The notes beneath the pieces were generated by a model, which saw only the letters and a program-made list of their open reading frames with translations, searched no databases and was not told the origin of the DNA. Source: GCA-2733415 sp964635575 (GTDB lineage: Bacteria > Bacteroidota > Bacteroidia > Flavobacteriales > Flavobacteriaceae). Taken from it: a DNA stretch of 18,988 nt. Each line of letters begins with the position of its first letter. The first letter of the stretch is position 1. Both the position numbers and the translations under genes were made by a program. Shown here piece by piece: positions 7,420 to 15,198 of this stretch. The stretch covers positions 1-18,988 of the forward strand of contig CAZWNY010000036.1 of the NCBI GenBank assembly GCA_964635575.1, read 5' to 3'.

Positions 7420-8301
7420 CTATTTAAATATATTAAACACGTAACCAAAAGTAATATTATGCTGAAAAAACCAGAATTGTTGTTTGGCACTATCACCGTC
7501 TGCAGTAGTTATTATCCATGGCATGTTAATAAACCCACCTTTTACATCGGTTTGTATTTGAAAACGCTTAAATAAAATTACATTTAAGCCTAATTTTGCA
7601 CTTACAGCATAACCACTCCATTTAAACTTGTCATTACGAGGTTTTCCAATAACAGTTGCGTTTGTTTTTGGATATAAACCACCAGCACCAATACCTTCTA
7701 ATATATTTATTTGAACGGTATTTTGGTTTAGTTTAAAATACTGTCCTATTTCATCTACACGTGCTATTTCTGCAAAAATATAGTTTAATCCATCAGTGTG
7801 TTCAAACTCAAAAAATTCAAAACTACCTACATCATTGTAAACACCATTTAGCAATAAATAATCATTGTTATAGGTTCCGTTATAATCTGTAATTCCTTCA
7901 CCTTTATCAATATTTATATTTCCATTAATTTTAACCAATTGTGGCTGACGTACTACATACTTCATGTGGTCTAATCCAATTGTAACAATGTAGTTTTCTT
8001 TAATATAATATCCTAATCTAAAGTTTGTTTGAGGAATGGTCATTCGGTTAGGATTAATATAATCAATATGCCAGCCTTTTGGTTTGTCGTCAGCTTTTAC
8101 ATCAGATAATGTAAAGTTATAATTATTTCCTTTAAAGGAAATATCTGAATTGGAGTAAAACTCTCTATTTTTCCCCCAGCTTATAAAAAATTTTCCTTTA
8201 TTGGTTGTGTTTTTTCTTTTAAACGTTTTTAATTCACTTTTTTGAGCAAAACTAATAAATGAAAGTACTATTATGGCTCCTAAAACCGGGATTTTTTTCA
8301 T
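7420..8301 (-). CDS. Uncharacterised outer-membrane beta-barrel-like protein coupled to kdsA
   Basis: This is a 293-aa protein with a clear signal peptide (MKK, hydrophobic core, predicted cut after FA|Q at residues 19-20). The mature part is rich in aromatic and alternating polar/non-polar strands (FFISWGKNREFY, NFRLGYYIKENYIVTIGLD, FQIQTDVKGGF). It ends in a final strand ITFGYVFNIFK, which looks like an outer-membrane beta-barrel, although the C-terminal residue is Lys and not Phe. I recognise the FFISWG-NR-Y start as a widespread but unnamed Bacteroidota family; no function is assigned. Its ATG shares one base with the kdsA stop (TAATG), so translation is probably coupled. The neighbour suggests a job at the outer membrane or with LPS, but that is only context. 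Confidence 0.82.
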   Translation of the reverse strand: MKKIPVLGAIIVLSFISFAQKSELKTFKRKNTTNKGKFFISWGKNREFYSNSDISFKGNNYNFTLSDVKADDKPKGWHIDYINPNRMTIPQTNFRLGYYIKENYIVTIGLDHMKYVVRQPQLVKINGNINIDKGEGITDYNGTYNNDYLLLNGVYNDVGSFEFFEFEHTDGLNYIFAEIARVDEIGQYFKLNQNTVQINILEGIGAGGLYPKTNATVIGKPRNDKFKWSGYAVSAKLGLNVILFKRFQIQTDVKGGFINMPWIITTADGDSAKQQFWFFQHNITFGYVFNIFK

Positions 8302-9122
8302 TACTTTAATTGATTAATAGTTTTTCTAATAGCTACTAAATTGGTTAATAAACCTTCTAAATAATCTAAATGCAGCATATTTGCCCCATCGCTTTTTGCA
8401 TTACAAGGATCAAAATGTGTTTCTATAAATAAACCATCTACATTGTTTACAATACCTGCACGAGCAATCGTTTCAATCATGTCTGGTCGTCCGCCAGTAA
8501 CACCACTATTTTGGTTAGGTTGTTGTAAGGAATGGGTAACGTCTAAAACGGTAGGCGCAAACTTACGCATTGTAGGTATACCTCTAAAATCCACAACCAT
8601 ATCTTGATAACCAAACATAGTGCCTCTATCGGTAATCCATGCTTTTTCACTTCCAGCATCTTTTACTTTTTGTACTGCGTGTTGCATTGCTTCAGGACTC
8701 ATAAATTGTCCTTTTTTTAAATTAACCACTTTACCTGTTTTTGCTGCTGCAACCACTAAGTCGGTTTGACGTACTAAAAATGCAGGTATTTGCAAAACAT
8801 CTACATATTCCGCAGCAATAGTCGCTTCAGATGCTTCATGAATATCTGTTACTGTAGGGACATTAAATGTTTCTGAAACTTTTCGTAATATTTTTAATGC
8901 TTTTTCATTTCCAATACCTGTAAAACTATCAATACGGCTACGGTTTGCTTTTTTATAACTCCCTTTAAATATGTATGGAATATTTAATTTATCGGTAATG
9001 GTAATTACTTTTTCAGCAATTCGCATTGCCATGTCTTCACTTTCAATAGCACACGGACCAGCTAATAAAAAAAAGTTATTAGCATCGGTATATTTAATAT
9101 TGGGTATGGTTTTTAAAATCAT
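8301..9122 (-). CDS. kdsA: 3-deoxy-8-phosphooctulonate (KDO-8-P) synthase
   Basis: This enzyme condenses phosphoenolpyruvate with arabinose 5-phosphate to give KDO 8-phosphate, the precursor of the inner-core sugar of LPS. It is 273 aa, full length. Motifs include LAGPCAIES (20-28), FKGSYKKANRSR (the phosphate/A5P-binding lysines), VVNLKKGQFMSPEAM, ITDRGTMFGY, LDVTHSLQQPN, SGVTGGRP and IETHFDP followed by KSDGANML. Cys24 in GPC, with the downstream His, Glu and Asp, marks the metal-dependent class of KdsA as in Aquifex; the metal-independent E. coli type has Asn at that site. The shikimate-pathway homologue, DAHP synthase, is excluded by the FKGSYKKANRS and SDGANML signatures. It is transcribed from the consensus promoter at 9139-9168 and leads a two-gene unit with the outer-membrane-type protein. 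Confidence 0.96.
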   Translation of the reverse strand: MILKTIPNIKYTDANNFFLLAGPCAIESEDMAMRIAEKVITITDKLNIPYIFKGSYKKANRSRIDSFTGIGNEKALKILRKVSETFNVPTVTDIHEASEATIAAEYVDVLQIPAFLVRQTDLVVAAAKTGKVVNLKKGQFMSPEAMQHAVQKVKDAGSEKAWITDRGTMFGYQDMVVDFRGIPTMRKFAPTVLDVTHSLQQPNQNSGVTGGRPDMIETIARAGIVNNVDGLFIETHFDPCNAKSDGANMLHLDYLEGLLTNLVAIRKTINQLK

Positions 9123-9138
9123 AATGTTTAATTTTTTG

Positions 9139-9168
9139 CAAAGATAATCTATATGAAACAGATATCAA
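9139..9168 (-). promoter_or_regulatory. kdsA promoter
   Basis: The minus strand shows TTG (9168-9166), a 19-nt spacer, then TATCTTTG (9146-9139). This fits the Bacteroidota consensus TTG-N17-23-TAnnTTTG. The start would lie near 9133, leaving a leader of only about 10 nt before ATG 9122. Confidence 0.75.
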
Positions 9169-9190
9169 TGATAAATATAAGTATAATAGC

Positions 9191-9218
9191 TTGTATTTAA
9201 TAAAAAGACGTACCTTTG
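9191..9218 (+). promoter_or_regulatory. typA promoter
   Basis: TTG (9191-9193), a 17-nt spacer and TACCTTTG (9211-9218) form a consensus plus-strand promoter. The predicted start near 9225 lies about 20 nt before ATG 9245, and this rules out the in-frame TTG at 9191 as the typA start. Confidence 0.75.
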
Positions 9219-9244
9219 CGCCCTTAAAATACATATTTATAGTT

Positions 9245-11044
9245 ATGAGTAAAATAAAAAATATTGCAATTATTGCCCACGTAGATCACGGTAAAACGAC
9301 CTTGGTTGACAAAATCATGTTTCACTGTCAGTTGTTTAGAGAAAATCAGAATAAAGGAGATTTAATTTTAGATAATAACGATTTAGAACGTGAACGTGGT
9401 ATAACTATCACTTCTAAAAATGTATCGGTAGTATATAAAGGTACAAAAATTAACATTATTGATACCCCTGGTCACGCCGATTTTGGTGGAGAAGTAGAGC
9501 GTGTATTAAATATGGCAGATGGTGTGCTTTTATTAGTAGATGCTTTTGAAGGACCAATGCCTCAAACACGTTTTGTATTACAAAAAGCACTTGATTTAGG
9601 ATTAAAACCATGTGTTGTAATTAACAAAGTAGATAAAGAAAATTGTACTCCAGAAGAAGTACATGAAAAAGTTTTTGATTTAATGTTTGAGTTAGGAGCA
9701 GAAGAATGGCAAATGGACTTCCCGACAGTTTACGGTTCAGCTAAAAATAACTGGATGAGTGATGATTGGGAAAATGAAACTGACAATATTGAGCCATTAT
9801 TAGATATGGTATTAGAACATGTACCAGATTTTAAAGAAACAGAAGGGAACACACAAATGTTAATTACTTCGTTAGATTTTTCAAGTTTTACAGGTCGTAT
9901 TGCAATAGGTCGTTTAACACGTGGAACTTTAGCTGAAGGGCAACGAGTTTCACTTTGTAAAGCAGACGGTAGTATTATAAAAGCAAAGATTAAAGAATTA
10001 TTTATTTTTGAAGGTTTAGGACGTGTACGTGTTAAAGAAGTGGAAAAAGGAGACATTTGTGCTATAATAGGTTTAGAAGGTTTTGAAATTGGTGATACCG
10101 TTGCAGATATTGAAGAACCAAAAGCATTAAAAACAATAACTATTGACGAGCCAACAATGAGTATGTTATTTACAATTAACGATTCTCCATTTTTTGGTAA
10201 AGACGGTAAATTTGTAACCTCACGTCATATCAAAGAACGTTTAGAAAAAGAATTAGAAAAAAACTTAGCATTACGAGTAAACCCAACAGGAAGTGCCGAT
10301 AAATTTTTAGTATTTGGTAGAGGTGTATTACACTTATCGGTATTAATTGAAACTATGCGTAGAGAAGGTTATGAACTTCAAATTGGTCAGCCACAAGTTA
10401 TTATTAAAGAAATTGATGGTAAAAAATGTGAACCAATTGAAGAATTAACTATTGATTTGCCAGAAACAGTAGCGGGTAAAGCAGTCGAAATGGTAACAAT
10501 GCGTAAAGGTGAACTCGTTTCAATGGAAGCTAAAGGAGACCGTATGTTATGTGAATTTACAATTCCGTCAAGAGGAATTATAGGGTTACGTAATCAACTA
10601 TTAACAGCAACTGCTGGTGAAGCAATTATGGCACATCGTTTTGTAGAATATCAACCTATGCGTGGTGGAATACCAGAGCGTCAAAATGGTTCTTTAATTT
10701 CCATGGAAAGAGGTAAAGCAATACCATATTCTATCGATAAATTACAAGATAGAGGACGCTTTTTTGTAGCGCCAGGTGAAGATATTTATGAGGGTCAAGT
10801 TATTGGTGAAAATTCTCGTAGAGATGATATGACAGTAAATATTACTAAAACTAAAAAAATGTCGAACGTACGTTCGTCAGGAGCAGATGATAAAGCGAAA
10901 ATTGTACCAGCAATTAAATTCTCTTTAGAAGAGGCTTTAGAATTTATTCAAAAAGACGAATACGTTGAGGTAACACCAAAGTTTTTGCGTTTACGTAAAG
11001 TATACTTAACGGAAAACGAAAGAAAACGTAACCCAATGAAATAA
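9245..11044 (+). CDS. typA: Ribosome-associated translational GTPase TypA/BipA
   Basis: TypA is a 599-aa GTPase of the EF-G/LepA superfamily that binds the ribosome and is linked to 50S assembly and stress or low-temperature growth. G-domain motifs are AHVDHGKTT (11-19, P-loop), ERERGITI (48-55, switch I), DTPGHADFGGEVERV (73-87), NKVDK (127-131) and GSAK (G5). The EF-Tu-like domain II (GRIAIGRLTRGTL) and the domain III and V equivalents follow, and then the TypA-specific C-terminal domain (RGIIGLRNQLLTAT, MRGGIPERQNGSLISMERG, RGRFFVAPGEDIYEGQVIGE, RLRKVYL). The length is typical (about 600 aa). The start is ATG 9245 (MSKIKNIAIIAHVDHG); an 18-codon extension to TTG 9191 would run back over the promoter. 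Confidence 0.98.
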   Translation: MSKIKNIAIIAHVDHGKTTLVDKIMFHCQLFRENQNKGDLILDNNDLERERGITITSKNVSVVYKGTKINIIDTPGHADFGGEVERVLNMADGVLLLVDAFEGPMPQTRFVLQKALDLGLKPCVVINKVDKENCTPEEVHEKVFDLMFELGAEEWQMDFPTVYGSAKNNWMSDDWENETDNIEPLLDMVLEHVPDFKETEGNTQMLITSLDFSSFTGRIAIGRLTRGTLAEGQRVSLCKADGSIIKAKIKELFIFEGLGRVRVKEVEKGDICAIIGLEGFEIGDTVADIEEPKALKTITIDEPTMSMLFTINDSPFFGKDGKFVTSRHIKERLEKELEKNLALRVNPTGSADKFLVFGRGVLHLSVLIETMRREGYELQIGQPQVIIKEIDGKKCEPIEELTIDLPETVAGKAVEMVTMRKGELVSMEAKGDRMLCEFTIPSRGIIGLRNQLLTATAGEAIMAHRFVEYQPMRGGIPERQNGSLISMERGKAIPYSIDKLQDRGRFFVAPGEDIYEGQVIGENSRRDDMTVNITKTKKMSNVRSSGADDKAKIVPAIKFSLEEALEFIQKDEYVEVTPKFLRLRKVYLTENERKRNPMK

Positions 11045-11059
11045 AAAATAAAAAATATT

Positions 11060-11370
11060 GAACAAAAGAAAATAACAATTGAGTGAAGGGTAAAATACGA
11101 TTTCACTGCAAAATATGAAATGAAGAATAAAGTACACCAAAAAACTACCGTAACAAACTATTAACAGAACAGCAAAAAGTAAATAACACTAAAAAATCAA
11201 AAATACAAACAAGAGTAGAACCCGTATTTAGTTTTATGGAACAAAGTATGTACGGTTTAGTTTTAAAATCAGTTGGTGTGGTAAGAACTACTCAAATAAT
11301 AGGATTAATCAACTTAACCTACAACCTTTTTAGATATGAGCAGGTTAAAAAATTAAAAATAACTTACTGA
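11060..11370 (+). pseudogene. Remnant of an IS5-type transposase, C-terminal part, frameshifted
   Basis: Translated by eye, codons from TAC 11146 give YRNKLLTEQQKV, then from 11212 RVEPVFSFMEQSM, and then GLINLTYNLFRYEQ, ending in TGA 11368-11370. This is the C-terminal end of an IS5-family DDE transposase; the Glu of RVE-VF is the last residue of the DDE triad. Upstream, a different frame (GAA 11117 onward, EMKNKVHQK) continues the same family pattern, so one base has been lost near 11144. In that frame a TGA occurs at 11084-11086, and recognisable sequence fades at about 11060. The N-terminal two thirds and the left end of the element are missing. It lies 15 nt after typA. It is not functional; the family call rests on recalled consensus, not on a search. 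Confidence 0.8.
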
Positions 11371-11386
11371 TAAATAGATAGATATA

Positions 11387-11409
11387 ATTTCAACATTTAT
11401 TGTTGAAAT
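11387..11409. repeat. Perfect 9-bp inverted repeat after the transposase remnant
   Basis: Arms ATTTCAACA (11387-11395) and TGTTGAAAT (11401-11409) flank a TTTAT loop. The right arm contains the TTG -33 element of the next promoter. It could be a former end of the insertion element, a weak terminator or an operator; the sequence alone does not decide. Confidence 0.55.
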
Positions 11410-11431
11410 CAATTAGTTTTTGCTACATTTG
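11403..11431 (+). promoter_or_regulatory. Promoter of the PL6 lyase gene
   Basis: TTG (11403-11405), an 18-nt spacer and TACATTTG (11424-11431) match the Bacteroidota consensus. The start would be near 11437, about 160 nt before ATG 11596, which makes an unusually long leader. Confidence 0.7.
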
Positions 11432-11444
11432 AAATATAAATTTT

Positions 11445-11576
11445 CTTAAACAGATAAAAAAGGGTTCTTATTTTTTTGAGAAAAGAAAAAAATCAATTTT
11501 TAGAACCCGCCTTAAACAGATAAAAAATGTTTCTTGTTTTTTCTCAAAAAGATAAGAAATCGATTTTTAAAATTCA
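11445..11576 (+). repeat. Two diverged 66-bp tandem repeats in the lyase leader
   Basis: Units 11445-11510 and 11511-11576 both begin with the identical 17-mer CTTAAACAGATAAAAAA (11445-11461 and 11511-11527). The rest aligns at clearly more than chance identity (shared TTCTT, TTTTTT, ATC-ATTTTT) with one single-base indel. Unit 1 contains GGGTTCT (11462-11468) and AGAACCC (11502-11508) as 7-bp complementary arms; in unit 2 the arms have lost complementarity. The repeats lie wholly between the promoter and ATG 11596. Confidence 0.75.
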
Positions 11577-11595
11577 TTTTAAATTAAAGAATGTT

Positions 11596-13350
11596 ATGAA
11601 AAATTATTTCTGCCTATTAGGACTGTTGTTTATTATTAACGTCAATTCACAAGTTGTTACTAATAATACCGAACTTCAAAATGCCATTTCAAATGCAACT
11701 TCAGGTACTATTATTGAGTTAGCTGATGGCACTTGGGTTGATGTTCAAATTTCTATTAATGTAAATGCTACAAATTCTCAACCTTGTATTATTAAAGTTA
11801 CAAATTCTGGCAGTGTGTTTTTTGAAGGACGAACAAACATAAGTTTAGGAGGGTCATATATTATTTTTGAAGGTGTAATTTTTCAAAATGCTTCTGGTCT
11901 TATTTCTAATGGAGGAAAAATAGAACCTGTTATAGAGTTTAGAAACACTAGTAATAACCAATGTACAAACTGTATTGTTAGAGATATTAAGATAGATTCA
12001 TACAACGGGACTGTAAGTCAAGATGAAGATTCTTTTAAATGGATTACAATGTATGGGCAATATAACGAAGTTAGTTACAGTTCATTTATAGGAAAAAATG
12101 GCGTGGGTGGTATTCTTAATAATAATCGAAGTAGCGGAATAGCTGATTATACTAAAATACATCACAACTATTTTGCAGATAGGGTTCCTGTAAATAATGA
12201 TGTAAATGGACTTAATGATCAGGATGCCATCAGAATAGGAACTAGCTCCTCGTCACTTACTGATTCTTTTACTGAGGTTCATGATAATTTTTTTTATAAT
12301 TGGTCTGGTGAGGCAGAAATTATTTCAAACAAAAGCGGTAGTAATAAATATTATAATAACACATTTAGAGATTATCAAGGGACACTAACCTTAAGGCATG
12401 GCAACGGTTCTGAGGTTTATAACAACTACTTTTTTGCAGAAAACAATGCCTTTTCTGGTGGCATTAGAGTTATAGGTGAAGATCATAAAATATACAACAA
12501 CTATATTGAAGGTGTTAATCATAGAAAGCCAGGCGGTGCTTCATCGGGAGTCACAGGAGGTATAAATGTTAGTAACGGCAAACCGGGTTCTGCATTAAAT
12601 GAATACTATCAAGTAAAAAACACCCAGATTGTAAATAATACACTTGTTAATTGTGATTTAGCTATTAGAATTGGAACAAAGTTAAATAGTAGTTTAACAC
12701 TAGCTCCAGAAAACCTAATCGTAGCTAATAATATTATGTTGAATTCAAGTAATTCTGCGCTTCAAGAAACTACAGTGCCAACAGGAGCATTTTCAATTTA
12801 TGAAGGGAATATAACTCAAAATGGAAATTGGGATTTAACCAATGGAGTAAATTTAAACCAAACAGTAGCTTCTGGTTTATTAAATAGTGAAATCGATTTT
12901 TACAAATTAATAGCAGGAAGTGCAGCTATTGATGCAGGAACAGGAACTTATTTGTTTTTAACCAAAGATATTCTTTACGGAAATAGAGCAGTAAGTTTTG
13001 ATGCAGGTGCTGAAGAGTTTGGAGCTGGTGGAACTGTAGGTCCTTATGAACTTGTTAATGTTGGTTCGACAATAGGTTTTGGCGCTTTAAATTCAAATGT
13101 ATTATCGGTTAGTGATGTAAATTTAAAAAGGAACACTATTAAACTTTATCCTGTGCCAACTAATGGTGAGTTAACAATTTTAAAAAATAATGATGTTATT
13201 GGAGAAATTAAAATATTTGATGTTCAAGGAAAATTACTACACACACAAAACATAGAATTTAATACAGCAAAAATTGATATAAGCTATTTTTCTAGTGGAG
13301 TTTATATTTTAAAAACAGAGGAATCTACAAGTCGTTTTATTGTAAATTAG
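11596..13350 (+). CDS. Secreted PL6-family polysaccharide lyase (alginate lyase/chondroitinase-B type) with T9SS sorting domain
   Basis: This is a 584-aa secreted enzyme. The signal peptide is residues 1-18 (cut before Gln19). A parallel beta-helix of polysaccharide lyase family 6 spans about 20-410. The family core is IISNKSGSNKYYNNTF followed by LTLRHGNGSEVYNNYF and GGIRVIGEDHKIYNNY. K246, R267 and H268 stand in the same 21-residue spacing as the catalytic Lys250, Arg271 and His272 of chondroitinase B. Substrates in PL6 are mostly alginate, sometimes dermatan sulfate; which one applies here cannot be read off. Residues ~515-584 (KLYPVPTNGEL, then IKIFDVQGK and SSGVYILK) form a type-A T9SS C-terminal sorting domain, so the protein should be exported through T9SS and cleaved or anchored at the surface. 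An in-frame ATG at 11527 would add 23 basic residues before the signal peptide and is rejected. It has no SusC/SusD or other lyase beside it and lies next to a mobile-element remnant. Confidence 0.88.
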   Translation: MKNYFCLLGLLFIINVNSQVVTNNTELQNAISNATSGTIIELADGTWVDVQISINVNATNSQPCIIKVTNSGSVFFEGRTNISLGGSYIIFEGVIFQNASGLISNGGKIEPVIEFRNTSNNQCTNCIVRDIKIDSYNGTVSQDEDSFKWITMYGQYNEVSYSSFIGKNGVGGILNNNRSSGIADYTKIHHNYFADRVPVNNDVNGLNDQDAIRIGTSSSSLTDSFTEVHDNFFYNWSGEAEIISNKSGSNKYYNNTFRDYQGTLTLRHGNGSEVYNNYFFAENNAFSGGIRVIGEDHKIYNNYIEGVNHRKPGGASSGVTGGINVSNGKPGSALNEYYQVKNTQIVNNTLVNCDLAIRIGTKLNSSLTLAPENLIVANNIMLNSSNSALQETTVPTGAFSIYEGNITQNGNWDLTNGVNLNQTVASGLLNSEIDFYKLIAGSAAIDAGTGTYLFLTKDILYGNRAVSFDAGAEEFGAGGTVGPYELVNVGSTIGFGALNSNVLSVSDVNLKRNTIKLYPVPTNGELTILKNNDVIGEIKIFDVQGKLLHTQNIEFNTAKIDISYFSSGVYILKTEESTSRFIVN

Positions 13351-13441
13351 AAGAAGTAGTTTTTAAAACAAGTAATATAAAATTTGAAGTGTTAATTTTC
13401 TAAATGATAATCAAGTATAAAAAATTATATAAAAAACAGGG

Positions 13442-13465
13442 ATATTCCTTTTCGGATTTTTTTTT
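13442..13465 (+). terminator. Weak hairpin with T-run, possible terminator for the lyase gene
   Basis: ATTCC and GGAT can form a short stem (one wobble) around a CTTTTC loop, followed by nine T residues at 13457-13465 that run into the recJ stop codon. The T-run is convincing, the stem is not. Confidence 0.3.
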
Positions 13466-15158
13466 ACAGAGCGGCAATATCTTTTGCCATTAACTGCAAA
13501 CTAATATTGCCGTTCCATTCGTTTTCTTCAATGCTATAAACCGTATTAAAGGGTTTATTATTACTAATACTACTTAATTTACTTCCTAAACCAAAACCAA
13601 TACTAACAATGGGTTTGCTTTTATTTTGTTGCGCTGTAAAACGTAAATGTGCATCATCTTCTCCTACACATTTTCCGTACCCAGTATCTACAACATTTTC
13701 GCTCATAAAAGTGGGTTGCATATTTAGTGGACCAAACGGACCAATTTGTTTTAAAATTCTGAAAAATTTGGGAGTAATATCAACCAAATTAATTTTTGCA
13801 TCAACAGTTATTTCGGGAATTAGTAATTCAGGGTCAATAGTGTTTTTAACTACAGCTTCAAACTTAGCTTTAAATGGCTCATAATTTTTAATATTTAAGG
13901 TTAAACCTGCTGCATATTTATGTCCGCCAAACTGTTCAATAAATTCGCTACATTGCTCTAATGCATTATATACATCAAAACCTTTTACCGATCGGGCAGA
14001 GGCTGCTAATTTATCACCACTTTTAGTAAACACTAAAGTAGGTCTGTAATACGTTTCAATAAGTCTAGAAGCAACAATTCCAATTACACCTTTGTGCCAG
14101 TTTTTATGATAAACAACCGTGGTAAATCCATCTTTTTCGTTACTATTTTGTATTTGATGTAGTGCTTCCTTTGTTATTTGTTTATCGAGTAGTTTACGTT
14201 CGGTATTGTAGTTTTCAATATTTACGGCAAATTTTAACGCCGTATTATAATCGGTTTCAGATAATAAACTTACTGCATGATTGCCGTGTTTTATACGTCC
14301 TGCAGCATTAATTTTTGGGGCAATTTTAAAAACAACATCTGTAATATTTAGTTCCGTTTTTTTTACTTGTTTTAAAAATACTTTTATTCCGTTTCTAGGG
14401 TTTGTATTAATTACCTGTAATCCGTAATACGCTAAAATACGGTTTTCTCCAGTAATAGGCACAATATCTGCTGCAATACTAATCGCTACTAAATCTAAAT
14501 ACGGAATAAAATCGGTAATTTTTTGATTTCTGTTTATGCCAAGTGCTTGTATAAGTTTAAAGCCAACTCCACAACCTGAAAGCTCTTTATACGGATAATT
14601 ACAGTCTTTTCTTTTAGGATCTAAAACTGCAATAGCTTCAGGTATTTTTTTACCAGGACGATGATGGTCACAAATTATAAAATCGATATTTTTTTGAGTT
14701 GCATATGCAATTTTATCAATAGCCTTTATGCCACAATCAAGCGCTATAATTAAGCTAATATTAGCATCATCGGCATAATCAATACCAATATATGAAATTC
14801 CGTAACCTTCCTTATAACGGTCAGGAATATAGGTTGTTATATTTTTATAATATGTTTTTAAATAGGAAGAAACCAATGAAACTGCTGTAGTTCCATCTAC
14901 ATCATAATCGCCATAAACCATTATGTTTTCGTTATTTTCGATAGCCTTTTCAATGCGTTTAACCGCATTTTTCATATCTTTCATTAAAAAAGGGTCGTGA
15001 ATATCTTCTAATTTTGGACGAAAAAATGCTTTCGCTTCATCAAAAGTTTCGATACCACGTTGTACTAAAAGCATAGCAATGGTTTCAGGAACTTGTAATA
15101 CATTTTGTAGATGTGTGATTTTTTTAGCTTCGGGTTTTGATTTTATTGTCCAACGCAT
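13464..15158 (-). CDS. recJ: Single-stranded-DNA-specific 5'-3' exonuclease RecJ
   Basis: RecJ degrades single-stranded DNA 5' to 3' in recombinational repair (RecFOR pathway), mismatch repair and base-excision repair. It is 564 aa, close to the E. coli protein (577). DHH-phosphoesterase metal motifs are YGDYDVDGT (82-90; D84, D86, D88), LDCG (D141) and CDHHRPGK (D164, H165, H166). KINAAGRIKHG (282-292) follows, and then the DHHA1 part with WHKGVIGIVASRLIE, SARSVKGFDVYNAL and EQFGGHKYAAGLTL. The last ~110 residues form the OB-fold domain typical of RecJ. Start: ATG 15158; the frame has no better upstream choice. It is convergent with the lyase gene and divergent from the CMD gene. Confidence 0.97.
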   Translation of the reverse strand: MRWTIKSKPEAKKITHLQNVLQVPETIAMLLVQRGIETFDEAKAFFRPKLEDIHDPFLMKDMKNAVKRIEKAIENNENIMVYGDYDVDGTTAVSLVSSYLKTYYKNITTYIPDRYKEGYGISYIGIDYADDANISLIIALDCGIKAIDKIAYATQKNIDFIICDHHRPGKKIPEAIAVLDPKRKDCNYPYKELSGCGVGFKLIQALGINRNQKITDFIPYLDLVAISIAADIVPITGENRILAYYGLQVINTNPRNGIKVFLKQVKKTELNITDVVFKIAPKINAAGRIKHGNHAVSLLSETDYNTALKFAVNIENYNTERKLLDKQITKEALHQIQNSNEKDGFTTVVYHKNWHKGVIGIVASRLIETYYRPTLVFTKSGDKLAASARSVKGFDVYNALEQCSEFIEQFGGHKYAAGLTLNIKNYEPFKAKFEAVVKNTIDPELLIPEITVDAKINLVDITPKFFRILKQIGPFGPLNMQPTFMSENVVDTGYGKCVGEDDAHLRFTAQQNKSKPIVSIGFGLGSKLSSISNNKPFNTVYSIEENEWNGNISLQLMAKDIAAL

Positions 15159-15198
15159 TTTTGATTGTGATATTAAAATTTATGGCTTTGCTAATTTA

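Noticed and set aside
8301..9122. DAHP synthase (aroF/G type)
   Set aside because: The FKGSYKKANRS and SDGANML motifs and the 273-aa length are those of KdsA.
9191..9244. N-terminal extension of TypA from TTG 9191
   Set aside because: The TTG is the -33 element of a consensus promoter and the predicted transcript begins near 9225; the family N-terminus is at ATG 9245.
11462..11508. Intrinsic terminator or attenuator in the lyase leader
   Set aside because: The 7-bp arms enclose a long A/T loop and no T-run follows the right arm, so it does not look like a standard terminator.
11445..11576. CRISPR array
   Set aside because: There are only two units, they are adjacent without spacers and have diverged along their length; no cas gene is present.
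11527..11595. Longer start of the lyase at ATG 11527
   Set aside because: The 23 extra residues are translated from repeat unit 2 and would bury the signal peptide; ATG 11596 gives a normal signal sequence.
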